IMG/VR virus record: IMGVR_UViG_3300027847_002834
Coordinates: 1-64,000 of that record
Length of the DNA stretch: 64,000 nucleotides
Source: a virus
Reading direction: 5' to 3' (one strand)
A model generated the notes under the pieces. The model saw only the letters and a list, made by a program, of their open reading frames with translations, was not told where the DNA came from and did no database searches. Shown here in pieces: positions 7,544 through 14,937 of this stretch (the first letter of the stretch is position 1; each line of letters begins with the position of its first letter). The position numbers and the translations under genes are program-made.

Positions 7544-8185
7544 TTATTCAGATTCCAAATCTCCAATATTAGGCTGGAAGATTACATTAGTTTGATCTGA
7601 TGTGGTTGATCTCTCACTTGTAAAATCATATTCATAATTTTCTAACAATTCTAAAATCTTTTCATTCAGTTTTATCTCCCTTTTGATTTCATTTATATGT
7701 TTGTTAGTAACTTCTATTTTAGCATCTAACATATGGACTAATGTGTTATCTTTCTTTTCTATTTTATGAGAAATCTTTTCTTTGATCTTCCCATATTTCA
7801 TTATAGCCCTGTCTGCGTTCTTGATTTTCTTGTTTAAAGATAAAACATTATTAGTTATATGATTGGTCATTGTCGTGACAACATTCATATCAAATGACAT
7901 ATCCATATTTGAGTCAACTATTGAACCAAACAGTTGACACATTCCCGATACCGCCATTGATTCTAATGATGTTTCAGATAAGAACTCTAATGGTTCCCCT
8001 GAATCATATCTAGCTTTTTTATCAGCATCACTTAAGACTTCATATGCCTGACTTAATTCTTTAAATTCTTCTTCTTTGTCAGGATGTCGATCAGGATGAC
8101 ACTCCATACTTCGACACCTATATGCCTTTTTGATTTCATCTTCTGATGCATCAACTTCAACTCCTAATATTTCATATAACTTCAT
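7544..8185 (-). CDS. J-domain (DnaJ-like) protein
   Basis: 213 residues. The N-terminal 60 residues are a J domain: MKLYEILGV, helix II basic patch, the HPD tripeptide at residues 30-32, and the [21 protein letters not shown] helix. The rest is a long charged coiled-coil-like region with no zinc-finger or substrate-binding domain of DnaJ. J domains stimulate ATP hydrolysis by host DnaK; a phage J protein could recruit DnaK to phage assembly or replication complexes. Confidence in the domain is high, in the role low. Confidence 0.85.
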   Translation of the reverse strand: MKLYEILGVEVDASEDEIKKAYRCRSMECHPDRHPDKEEEFKELSQAYEVLSDADKKARYDSGEPLEFLSETSLESMAVSGMCQLFGSIVDSNMDMSFDMNVVTTMTNHITNNVLSLNKKIKNADRAIMKYGKIKEKISHKIEKKDNTLVHMLDAKIEVTNKHINEIKREIKLNEKILELLENYEYDFTSERSTTSDQTNVIFQPNIGDLESE

Positions 8186-8188
8186 CTA

Positions 8189-8437
8189 TTATATCATGTC
8201 ATCATGTGTTCGATTAACCTTTTCGTTTAGCTCATCTATGGTTTCAGCGAGAGTTTCCCCGCAATTAGCACATTGGTAGCGATCAACCTCGCCACCAATG
8301 TAATGTGTTAATTGATCACCATATTCAGGGTAACCATCATTAACCTCGGTGACCTCAGAGGATACGGTAACATCCGTCATAATCTCTTCGACAGACGTGT
8401 TTTCCGTATTGCATTTTGTGCAAGTGATACCTTCCAT
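8189..8437 (-). CDS. Zinc-ribbon protein
   Basis: 82 residues with two CxxC pairs, CTKC (residues 6-9) and CANC (about 56-59), enough for one zinc ribbon, separated by an acidic, valine-rich linker. It starts 3 bases after the tail of a small open frame and ends 3 bases before the J-domain gene. GC-richer than its downstream neighbour. Function unknown. Confidence 0.65.
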   Translation of the reverse strand: MEGITCTKCNTENTSVEEIMTDVTVSSEVTEVNDGYPEYGDQLTHYIGGEVDRYQCANCGETLAETIDELNEKVNRTHDDMI

Positions 8438-8490
8438 TCGTCAATGTCTCCGTAGTCTTGTGCGATTCTGGTGCAGAGTTCGATCAACAT
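8377..8490 (-). CDS. Possible 37-residue overlapping frame
   Basis: The frame MLIELCTRIAQDYGDIDEW... looks protein-like and continues upstream without a start to the stop of the previous gene (8575). A ribosome site AAGGAG precedes a different, 14-codon frame (ATGATGATCAAG) whose stop overlaps this ATG. It may be a coupled small gene, or a remnant broken by a frameshift. Weak support. Confidence 0.3.
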   Translation of the reverse strand: MLIELCTRIAQDYGDIDEWKVSLAQNAIRKTRLSKRL

Positions 8491-8574
8491 GTCGCGTCCA
8501 TAGAACGGGCTACCTGCTTGATCATCATACTTCTCCTTGTTAGAATAGTAGCTCCGATTGGGTCCGGCACTGAA

Positions 8575-9270
8575 TTAGTTTGCTATATCCTCCTTTTCGG
8601 GATAAAGCCCATTCTTTTCATCTCGGCGTTGCTGCTCGTCTAAATCCTTTTCCCGCTCATCTATCTCCCGCTCTCGGTCTCCAAAATTTTTCATCCATGA
8701 GCAAAGCAATTCCCTAGCTTTATTTTTAGTTACAAAAAACTCAGTGATGATGTATTTATCAGCTGCAAACATATTGGTTATACCTGATTCGCGCAGTTCA
8801 TCTAAGAACACATTCACTTCCTCTTTGAAACTATTTTCCATATCATCGACATGCTGCATGGGAGTACGCCTCGACTGTCCTTCATGCCATGCTGCATTGC
8901 ATCTTGTAGTAGTGGCAGCTTCGTCTTGCTCCTTCTTACGTTTTTGGGCATCCTTGTATATCTGTACCCCCTCTGCCGGCCAGCCATCTATCCAGCGCCG
9001 CCCCTGTGTGTACTGGGGAGTCTCGTATCGAGTAGTCATATTGTCCCCCTTGTCTACGTCAGGGGTCTGTCGGTAGTCCACTCTAATGCAGTTATCCAGT
9101 ACATCTTCTGCGATTGCTGCCTGTACGTCGAGGGATGTCACACTGAGATACTCGGTCGGGTGAACGATGGCTACTTCTTGTACGCTGTCATCGCTATCTT
9201 CCCGCATCAGAACTACTCGTCCACTTCCGTCAACGTGCATCTCTGTGTAGTAGTCTATTGTCTTTTTCAC
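8575..9270 (-). CDS. Hypothetical protein with NMFAADKYI motif
   Basis: 231 residues, GTG start with AAGGAG 8 bases upstream. The C-terminal third contains GITNMFAADKYIITEFFVTKNKAR, a pattern repeated in many phage proteins of unknown role, followed by a charged coiled-coil tail (REREIDEREKDLDEQQRR). The N-terminal half is unrelated to anything I recognise. GC-rich relative to the genome. Confidence 0.6.
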   Translation of the reverse strand: MKKTIDYYTEMHVDGSGRVVLMREDSDDSVQEVAIVHPTEYLSVTSLDVQAAIAEDVLDNCIRVDYRQTPDVDKGDNMTTRYETPQYTQGRRWIDGWPAEGVQIYKDAQKRKKEQDEAATTTRCNAAWHEGQSRRTPMQHVDDMENSFKEEVNVFLDELRESGITNMFAADKYIITEFFVTKNKARELLCSWMKNFGDREREIDEREKDLDEQQRRDEKNGLYPEKEDIAN

Positions 9271-9383
9271 TGGTTACTCTCCTTGGTTGTTAGCTATTAC
9301 ATGCTAAATGAGTTTTCCGAAAATTATTAATTAACTTTTTGATGCTCGCAAACCTTGAAGTCAAGATTCGTATGTTGTGACTT

Positions 9384-9638
9384 CTAAACGGAGTTTGTAC
9401 ATACCCAAAACCAATTTCCGTGTGAATCCTTCATTACTTCCTTGTTACATTTAGAACAGATCGCATGATACCTACGCCCATCATGGTATTTTCGGCCTTC
9501 ACCGTTTCCATTGTGACAACTAAATAATGTACAAGATAATTTAGTGCCACACATTTTGTCTATTAAACAAAAAACGAAAGGTAACAATATTAGTAAACAA
9601 ACTAAAATTCCTATAACTATAAGCCATTGATTTAACAT
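9384..9638 (-). CDS. Membrane-anchored small Cys-rich protein
   Basis: 84 residues: one N-terminal transmembrane helix (about 4-27), then a soluble domain with CTLFSCH, ICSKC and VC, a likely zinc site similar in pattern to small prophage proteins of the DUF1660 type. Topology would place the Cys domain in the cytoplasm if the N-terminus is periplasmic. Role unknown. Confidence 0.6.
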   Translation of the reverse strand: MLNQWLIVIGILVCLLILLPFVFCLIDKMCGTKLSCTLFSCHNGNGEGRKYHDGRRYHAICSKCNKEVMKDSHGNWFWVCTNSV

Positions 9639-9672
9639 GAAAATATCTCCTTTAGTGTTAGAATGTGGTGGG

Positions 9673-9760
9673 TGGGAAAGGGGAGATTCGAACTCCCAAC
9701 GGTTCTAAAGTAACGGGTTATAACCCGCCGAGGTACATCACCAGTCTCCTAAGCTTTCCC
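9673..9760 (-). tRNA. Class II tRNA with abnormal anticodon loop
   Basis: 88 bases: acceptor GGGAAAG/CTTTCCC, D-arm AGG/CCT with a GG-containing loop, a 16-base variable region, T-arm GGGAG TTCGAAT CTCCC and discriminator A. The anticodon arm is the palindrome CGGGTTATAACCCG, giving a 6-base loop (TTATAA) or 4-base loop, not 7, so no anticodon can be read with certainty. The length and A73 suggest Tyr or Leu ancestry. No CCA is encoded. Confidence 0.6.
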
Positions 9761-9789
9761 ATATGTATTTAAACTGATCTTGTATTTGA

Positions 9790-9862
9790 AAGGTCCAGAA
9801 GAATTCGAACCTTCAACCACCAGGATCAAAACCTGGTGTTCTGCCAGTTGAACTATGGAACC
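9790..9862 (-). tRNA. tRNA-Gln (TTG)
   Basis: D-arm GTTC/GAAC, anticodon stem CCAGG/CCTGG with loop TTTTGAT (TTG), T-arm GAAGG TTCGAAT TCTTC. The acceptor GGTTCCA/TGGACCT has one mismatch and a G-T pair, and CCA is not encoded. Confidence 0.8.
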
Positions 9863-9870
9863 ATTTATAA

Positions 9871-10230
9871 CTACTCTGGAAATCTTACCATCACTTCGTC
9901 ATCATCTAACTTTGTCCACCTAAAACCATATTTGATATACCAATCCGTTAATTCATGGTATGTCATTCGTCCATATGACAAGGGGATACAAATTACTGTA
10001 ATATGATTTTTATCAAGAATCGTCAACAACTCTGTCATCAACAGGGTTCCATCGCCCTGACTCTCGATTTTAGATTTTATCCTAGAAAACCAAAACACTT
10101 TCCCGGGTAGCTCACTATTAGTTATGTCCATGGTAAGACTACATATGGCACCGGACTCGGTTATCATTTCGATAGTTGTAGAAGTTATTTTTGTTGGAAA
10201 AACCAACGTTGGCGTGTAATAACAACTCAC
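9871..10230 (-). CDS. GNAT-family acetyltransferase
   Basis: About 119 residues from GTG at 10230, chosen because GTGA overlaps the stop of the upstream vWA gene; an upstream TTG (10257) is less likely. The acetyl-CoA loop pattern SQGDGTLLM (Q/R-x-x-G-x-G/A) and the closing DWYIKYGFRW strand-turn fit a GNAT fold. Substrate unknown; coupling to the vWA protein suggests the two act together. Confidence 0.65.
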   Translation of the reverse strand: MSCYYTPTLVFPTKITSTTIEMITESGAICSLTMDITNSELPGKVFWFSRIKSKIESQGDGTLLMTELLTILDKNHITVICIPLSYGRMTYHELTDWYIKYGFRWTKLDDDEVMVRFPE

Positions 10231-11387
10231 ATATTTTCTACTATTAACTGAGTACAATCTAAATAAAGGTCAGATATTGCATCATCCGATCTAACATAAA
10301 TGTCATACGGAGTTTGTACATGTCGAATGTCAAACTTATCTGTTAACGGATATTGCCATTCGACAGTATCAGCAGCCATTATTTCTTTATCCTTTTTAGT
10401 TACTAAAATATGATCACCATTACCTTGTCTTAATAGTTCACTTGTAACAGGATAAACACTATGTACCCTTTTGTATATTTTAGCATCTGATTTAAATCCT
10501 AACAGGAATGTAGCATCATTAATCTTAGGCTCTCTCCACTTTCCATTATATGGACAGTTAACAAGCTGCCAATTGAAACGTCCACTTACTGCTCCCTGTG
10601 TAGGTTTCTTTTTTCTTCCCTTATATAATTTAACCATTTGATTTCTGAGTTCTAATGGATAGTTATCCCTAGTTTTTAAGAAAGCAATTAAGGGCTTTAT
10701 CAATGTTGGATTTGTTTGATATGTAGTTATGGCGGTTAATAGCTGATTTATAGTTGACAAGTTATAAACTTTAAAATGTACAGCTCCAGATATACTTGCC
10801 AACTCTTCCCAGTAATCATTGTTCTCAGGTTTGGTCATTATTTGAATTATAAATAATTTAGCCAAATCATTTTCCGCTAATTTCTGAGCTTCAACTCTCC
10901 AATCCAATTTATTAACATTTAATGGGTGATTTATCGAATTAGGTTTATTTTCCCCAATCATCACTAATGCACGTCTCTGGTATATGGAAGTAGATAAAGA
11001 ATGGTTGAATTTACTCAATACTAACTCATAACATGACGAGTCGGAATTAATTTCAGGGAATCTAAGGTCAGTGATCGCTTGGGAAAGAAATGAAGTTGGG
11101 CATCTTAGTGGTGACTGGCAAATTGTAAATGGATCTCCTTCATGTTCATAATTGGTATGAATTATGAATGATGTAGATGTATGACATCCATTGGAACACA
11201 TCGAGGCATAATAATCCCCTGCCCAATCTGCACAATTTAAAAATTTAAATGATTGACATCCTATGTGGGTAGACATGTCAAATGAATAATATATCCCATG
11301 TGAGTTGTCTAGTTTCTCCATAGCTATCCTTGAAGCTAATTTAGAATACTGATACTTCATATGTGAGTTGCTCCGAATTCCTGGCAT
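10227..11387 (-). CDS. vWA-domain protein
   Basis: 386 residues. SFDMSTHIG (about 35-43) has the DxSxx metal-ion site of a von Willebrand A domain; RALVMIGENKPN and the block EAQKLAENDLAKLFIIQIM...ELASISGAVHFKVYNLSTINQLL match the later strands and helices of that fold. The C-terminal 150 residues are unrecognised. Such proteins are usually metal-dependent protein-binding scaffolds. The stop codon overlaps the acetyltransferase start (GTGA). Confidence 0.65.
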   Translation of the reverse strand: MPGIRSNSHMKYQYSKLASRIAMEKLDNSHGIYYSFDMSTHIGCQSFKFLNCADWAGDYYASMCSNGCHTSTSFIIHTNYEHEGDPFTICQSPLRCPTSFLSQAITDLRFPEINSDSSCYELVLSKFNHSLSTSIYQRRALVMIGENKPNSINHPLNVNKLDWRVEAQKLAENDLAKLFIIQIMTKPENNDYWEELASISGAVHFKVYNLSTINQLLTAITTYQTNPTLIKPLIAFLKTRDNYPLELRNQMVKLYKGRKKKPTQGAVSGRFNWQLVNCPYNGKWREPKINDATFLLGFKSDAKIYKRVHSVYPVTSELLRQGNGDHILVTKKDKEIMAADTVEWQYPLTDKFDIRHVQTPYDIYVRSDDAISDLYLDCTQLIVENM

Positions 11388-11479
11388 GTTGGTAATTATT
11401 TCCTTTAGTTATAATGTTTATTTAAAACTATTTAATTTCCTTTTAAAAAATAAAAAAGAGAATAACTCCAATTTGTAAA

Positions 11480-11570
11480 TGGCAGAGAGGGTGGGATTCG
11501 AACCCACGAATCACTTGCACGATTTTCAGTTTTCAAGACTGACGCCTTTTATCCACTCAGCCACCTCTCC
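11480..11570 (-). tRNA. tRNA-Ser (TGA)
   Basis: Class II tRNA with long variable arm; acceptor GGAGAGG/CCTCTCT, anticodon loop CTTGAAA (TGA), T-arm GTGGG TTCGAAT CCCAC, discriminator G and encoded CCA. Confidence 0.95.
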
Positions 11571-11610
11571 ATATAATTTATATTATTTAGAAAACTCCTG
11601 TTCTCTTCTC

Positions 11611-11630
11611 ATATAGGAATATATATAGAA
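11611..11630 (-). promoter_or_regulatory. Candidate phage promoter, TATATATAT motif
   Basis: Minus strand reads TTCTATATATATTCCTATAT, about 40 bases upstream of tRNA-Ser and directly after the terminator at 11645-11675. Same motif as at 15251, 35602 and 41144. Confidence 0.5.
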
Positions 11631-11644
11631 ATAGTTTTCTATAT

Positions 11645-11675
11645 AAAAAAAATCAACCACTGGCCAGTTGGTCAA
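11645..11675 (-). terminator. Rho-independent terminator after tRNA-Pro
   Basis: Minus strand: hairpin TTGACCA...TGGTTGA (11653-11675) followed by eight T (11652-11645). It would end a transcript carrying tRNA-Pro before the promoter-like motif of tRNA-Ser. Confidence 0.65.
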
Positions 11676-11751
11676 TTTTTACTTCTTATAGTTCCTTCGT
11701 TAACACATCCTAAATAACAATTCATTACATTTATAGTTCCTAAATTTTCTT

Positions 11752-11828
11752 TGGTCGGGGCGACACGATTTGAACATGCGACATTTTCGTCCCAAACGAA
11801 ATGCTCTACCAGCCTGAGCTACGCCCCG
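11752..11828 (-). tRNA. tRNA-Pro (TGG)
   Basis: Acceptor CGGGGCG/CGCCCCG, anticodon stem TTTCG/CGAAA with loop TTTGGGA (TGG), T-loop TTCAAAT, discriminator A and encoded CCA. Confidence 0.95.
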
Positions 11829-11874
11829 ATAACTTATTTATCTTTTATTCACAATGTTTCTAACAACATTCAAC

Positions 11875-12105
11875 TCATACCATAGAGATAGTAGATGAAT
11901 CTATAAACACTTTCATGTTGTTAACATGATAATATGGTAATATGAAACTACATGATTTTACCTTCAATCGTTTAGCTTTTTCTTTATATTCAGTCGGAAA
12001 AGATAAAACCTTAAATGTTACATATGGGCCAGGATATTGTCCGGTTTCAGATTTAATTTTCATAACTTTAAGATAAGTTCCTGCCAGAATCTGTGCCGCG
12101 TACAT
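11875..12105 (-). CDS. Small hypothetical protein
   Basis: 76 residues, beta-rich in appearance with a basic middle (YKEKAKRLKVKS). First of four small minus-strand genes between tRNA-Pro and the HNH gene cluster. No family recognised. Confidence 0.5.
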   Translation of the reverse strand: MYAAQILAGTYLKVMKIKSETGQYPGPYVTFKVLSFPTEYKEKAKRLKVKSCSFILPYYHVNNMKVFIDSSTISMV

Positions 12106-12130
12106 TGGTAATAATCTAAATGGTTATATT

Positions 12131-12370
12131 TTATTTTAATTTTAAATTTTTATTCATGGTATCAATGCAGTCCGGACACATGTATATCGGTGGAGAAATA
12201 GGTGATCTGTGATCAACTATAACATTTACAAGATTCCCACCAATTCCACACATATAACATTTAAGAGATTCCATTCTTCTCATGAAATTTCTATGATTTC
12301 TAATACATAACAATACATATACTACAAAACAGCCTATTGCATACCATCCTACTAATTCCATATGAGTCAC
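12131..12370 (-). CDS. Membrane protein with zinc-binding Cys pairs
   Basis: 79 residues: one N-terminal transmembrane helix (about 7-22), basic segment, then CYMC and CPDC pairs about 25 residues apart with an intervening HR, consistent with a small zinc knuckle on the cytoplasmic side. It ends 3 bases before nothing known; upstream gene lies 3 bases away. Role unknown. Confidence 0.55.
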   Translation of the reverse strand: MTHMELVGWYAIGCFVVYVLLCIRNHRNFMRRMESLKCYMCGIGGNLVNVIVDHRSPISPPIYMCPDCIDTMNKNLKLK

Positions 12371-12373
12371 AAT

Positions 12374-12844
12374 CTACTCCGATGCTAGTTGTTTAATTAT
12401 TGATGTTCTATCTAATTCTGTTTGTAGTATCTTACATCTCATACAAGTAGAACGATCTCTTAATGGATCTACAAAATACAGTGTCCCATGATCACATAGA
12501 GGTATTATATAATCATGTACTGATACAATTTGTTTAGCGGGTGTTACAATGGAGTTGTATGTGAAGGTAGGGTGTACATACATGTAACAACCATGCTTCT
12601 TTTTAGGTATTCGTATCTTATATGTCACATTTTGTGATCTCTCTGAACTACTAGAAGATACCCCTATCAACATGGACATAGTTATACATTTACTACATAC
12701 TAGTTGTCCTGTTATCTTTGTTGATTCATAATCAACTTCTTTCTTTTCCCTATCTATAAATATATAATCACAAAATGAGAAATAACTAAAACTACCATCT
12801 ATATTGATTTCTTTATAATAAAAATGACAATCAGAATTAGTCAT
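12374..12844 (-). CDS. Hypothetical Cys-rich protein
   Basis: 156 residues with CSKC near 50, a CDHG near 118 and CMRC near 135, suggesting a split zinc site. Serine-rich loop in the middle (GVSSSSSERS). Begins 2 bases after the next upstream gene. Not recognised. Confidence 0.5.
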   Translation of the reverse strand: MTNSDCHFYYKEINIDGSFSYFSFCDYIFIDREKKEVDYESTKITGQLVCSKCITMSMLIGVSSSSSERSQNVTYKIRIPKKKHGCYMYVHPTFTYNSIVTPAKQIVSVHDYIIPLCDHGTLYFVDPLRDRSTCMRCKILQTELDRTSIIKQLASE

Positions 12845-12846
12845 AG

Positions 12847-13059
12847 TTATATAACACTTCTTACAAAAAAAGTGGTTTCTTCTATAAGATTAGATATAAT
12901 GTGAAAGTGATTATGCTCACAAATAGATGAACATGACAAACATATATTACATTCTTGTGCAAGAGATTGATCTCTATCTAGTTCTACTGCCTCACAAAAT
13001 GATGGGCATCTACTTTTTATTAAATTAGATCCCAATACAAAATAACATATATAAATCAT
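12847..13059 (-). CDS. Small Cys-rich hypothetical protein
   Basis: 70 residues with eight or so Cys/His clustered in the middle (CPSFC, CNICLSCSSICEHNHFH), a probable metal-binding module. Third of three adjacent Cys-rich small genes. Function unknown. Confidence 0.45.
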   Translation of the reverse strand: MIYICYFVLGSNLIKSRCPSFCEAVELDRDQSLAQECNICLSCSSICEHNHFHIISNLIEETTFFVRSVI

Positions 13060-13067
13060 TCTTTAAC

Positions 13068-13685
13068 CTACTCGTCTAGTTTAACATTCCAATAAGCAAT
13101 ATCAATGAATTGCTCCCACGACTTAGGAATTTCTTCCCCTCTGGTTTTGTTTTGAACGTACTGAGGTCTAACTGGATTCTTAATCAATATCATGCCTGCC
13201 TGAATAGGAGTTCTATCTCCCTTAACTGAGTTACATGGGATACATGACACTACAACATTCTTCCATGTAGATTTGCCACCTTGACTTCTTGGCAACACAT
13301 GGTCGATGTTTAATTTATTATATAAAAGTTGCTTCCCGCAGTACTGACACGTATTGTTATCTCTCAGGAATACATTCTTCCTACTAAACTTAACGTTCAT
13401 TGGTCTGAAAATTTTAACTCTAGTAAAAATAATGATCTCAGGGATCATAAAGCATATAGATGAGTTACCAATAAATCTCTGTTTTTGATCCTTAGAAATT
13501 GAAGTTATGTCACTCCAATTATCTACCCATGATTCAAAATCATGTAAAGAAAAATCATGACGTACAATTTTAGCTTTACCTGCTACAACTTTCTTTAGTG
13601 CTTTGAACACTGGCGTCACATTGATTGGTTGCCATGATTTGTTCAGTACTAGTACGTTGTGCCTTAATAAAGCATTCGAGTTCAT
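13068..13685 (-). CDS. HNH endonuclease
   Basis: 205 residues. The C-terminal half carries a complete HNH/McrA-like domain: CQYCGKQL, the ID-H motif NIDHVLPRSQGGKSTWKNVV, and CIPCNSVKGDRTP, with two Cys pairs for zinc. The N-terminal part (VLVLNKSWQPINVTPVFKAL) matches the conserved extension of the bacterial/phage HNH family of this type. Probably a DNA nuclease; free-standing rather than intron-borne, as no interrupted gene is seen nearby. Confidence 0.85.
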   Translation of the reverse strand: MNSNALLRHNVLVLNKSWQPINVTPVFKALKKVVAGKAKIVRHDFSLHDFESWVDNWSDITSISKDQKQRFIGNSSICFMIPEIIIFTRVKIFRPMNVKFSRKNVFLRDNNTCQYCGKQLLYNKLNIDHVLPRSQGGKSTWKNVVVSCIPCNSVKGDRTPIQAGMILIKNPVRPQYVQNKTRGEEIPKSWEQFIDIAYWNVKLDE

Positions 13686-13722
13686 TTTAAATCCTAATTT
13701 CTTTTAGGTTGTTTCAATTTAG

Positions 13723-13795
13723 TGACTCCGACCAGATTTGAACTGGCGTTACTGCTGCGAAAGAGCAGAGTCCTGACCAACTAGACGACAGAATC
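13723..13795 (-). tRNA. tRNA-Glu (TTC)
   Basis: D-arm GTCT/AGGA, anticodon stem CTGCT/AGCAG with loop CTTTCGC (TTC), T-arm GCCAG TTCAAAT CTGGT. The 7-bp acceptor GATTCTG/CGGAGTC can extend by two further pairs. CCA is not encoded (CTA follows the discriminator). Confidence 0.82.
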
Positions 13796-13803
13796 ACTAT
13801 AAA

Positions 13804-14265
13804 TTAAGGGGCGTGTTTAGTTTCATTCCATAACTGATGAATGATCATAAACTTATCCGTTTTATCAAAATCTCTAATATATCGTTTGGGCATTGTTCTA
13901 ACTTTAAACAATTCTACTCCATTAAATCGGAATGTCCATTTTTGCTTTTTTCTTTGTTTTACAATATACCATCCTGGCCTATTGATTAGCCACGTACTAA
14001 CTTTTCTTTTATTGGAATATACTACATAATTACCATGACATACAGATAATTCTGTAAATCTTCTTCTAACGGATTGTACTGATCCTTTTATTACAACTGG
14101 CCCTGTTACAGGATAAGCATATACAACTGCCCATGTACCAGAAGATTCATTAAGACGTTGTTTGCGTTTTAGATGTGTTAGTAATGAATTAATCCCATTA
14201 CTTGGGCCCCAGGTGTTCGCGGGCGACTTCGACCTGTTGTGCGATCCCATAGCAACTATTGCCAT
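13804..14265 (-). CDS. Basic hypothetical protein
   Basis: 153 residues, strongly basic, with a central YVVYSNKRKVSTWLINRPGWYIVKQRKKQKWTF-type stretch (given in part) that looks like beta strands. N-terminus Ser/Asn-rich. Precedes tRNA-Glu by 8 bases. No family recognised; nucleic-acid binding is a guess from charge only. Confidence 0.55.
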   Translation of the reverse strand: MAIVAMGSHNRSKSPANTWGPSNGINSLLTHLKRKQRLNESSGTWAVVYAYPVTGPVVIKGSVQSVRRRFTELSVCHGNYVVYSNKRKVSTWLINRPGWYIVKQRKKQKWTFRFNGVELFKVRTMPKRYIRDFDKTDKFMIIHQLWNETKHAP

Positions 14266-14287
14266 ATATTTCTCCTTGTAATAAAAA

Positions 14288-14477
14288 ATGAACTGGTTCT
14301 CAACTTTGTTATCGTGTCGTCTGGTTTAGACTAAAGGTACTTGTCTAAACCATTAATTATCTAATTTTTAATATCCCTAAATGATATTTAATATGACACC
14401 AAACTATAAGTCTTACCAATGCGTCCCAAGATACAAATAATTTTAAATTAGTGTAATGCATCCAAGAACCAGTTCAT
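14288..14477 (-). ncRNA. Putative structured non-coding RNA
   Basis: A non-coding stretch of about 290 bases between genes holds nested inverted repeats: outer ATGAACTGGTTCT (14288-14300) with AGAACCAGTTCAT (14465-14477), a middle CTAATTT/AAATTAG pair (14361-14367/14445-14451), and an inner perfect TGGTTTAGAC/GTCTAAACCA hairpin (14322-14331/14343-14352). Two AATGC(G/A)TCC direct repeats lie inside. Strand is assumed from the flanking tRNAs. It has no tRNA features and no open frame of note. Confidence 0.45.
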
Positions 14478-14555
14478 ATCTTATAACAAGAAAAAGTAGT
14501 TGATCAAAGACTTAAACCTCATGATCCCCTGCGTTGACTGATATAAATAAAAAAG

Positions 14556-14637
14556 ATCTTCTGACAGGATTCGAACCTGCAAAGACTTACGCCGGGTGTG
14601 AGGTCCCTGCTTTTTCCATAATTAGCATTACAGAAGA
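14556..14637 (-). tRNA. Class II tRNA-like gene with aberrant anticodon arm
   Basis: T-arm GCAGG TTCGAAT CCTGT and D-arm TGCT/AGCA are good, and the acceptor stem can pair for ten bases (AGATCTTCTG with CAGAAGATCT). The anticodon region GGGACCTCACACCC only forms a 3-bp stem with an 8-base loop, so the anticodon (CAC or TCA) is unclear. About 12 bases of variable region. No CCA. Possibly degenerate. Confidence 0.5.
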
Positions 14638-14642
14638 TCTAT

Positions 14643-14728
14643 TGGTACCCGAGGAGGGACTCGAACCCACACACCCTTGCGGATAACGGATTTTAAGTCC
14701 GTTGCGTCTGCCATTCCGCCACTCGGGC
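14643..14728 (-). tRNA. tRNA-Leu (TAA)
   Basis: Class II: acceptor GCCCGAG/CTCGGGT, anticodon stem CGGA/TCCG with loop CTTAAAA (TAA), variable arm, T-loop TTCGAGT, discriminator A, encoded CCA. Confidence 0.95.
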
Positions 14729-14850
14729 ACAACTTAAGTCTCTTAGCTCTACTATAGTTCCCCCTTTTGCAACAAGTCCACATTTCAATAAAGCCTGTCT
14801 AATATTTGAAGTTGAATTTAAAGCTTTGTTAAGAAGGGGGGTAAGGGGCA

Positions 14851-14900
14851 ATAGGTATCTCGGATTCATTTATGATATTTATAAAATCTGAGATACCTAT
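14851..14900 (-). terminator. Strong hairpin between tRNA-Leu and upstream gene
   Basis: Inverted repeat ATAGGTATCTCGGAT (14851-14865) with ATCTGAGATACCTAT (14886-14900), 14 of 15 paired, 20-base AT-rich loop. No T-run follows on either strand, so it may be a processing or stability element rather than a classical terminator. A second imperfect pairing (CCCCCTTTT near 14760 with AAGAAGGGGGG near 14831) encloses the region before it. Confidence 0.45.
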
Positions 14901-14937
14901 CTATGATATAAGACATATTACGCAGCGAATGCATTGG

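Noticed and set aside
13068-13685. HNH gene as a homing endonuclease in an intron
   Set aside because: No interrupted gene or intron-like ribozyme sequence on either side.
14497-14535. A second tRNA-like T-arm before the tRNA at 14556
   Set aside because: Stem relies on G-T pairs and no acceptor or anticodon arm could be found; overlaps the following tRNA.
14556-14637. Selenocysteine-type tRNA
   Set aside because: Acceptor length is suggestive but the anticodon stem, D-arm and length (82) do not fit tRNA-Sec; no selenoprotein genes seen.
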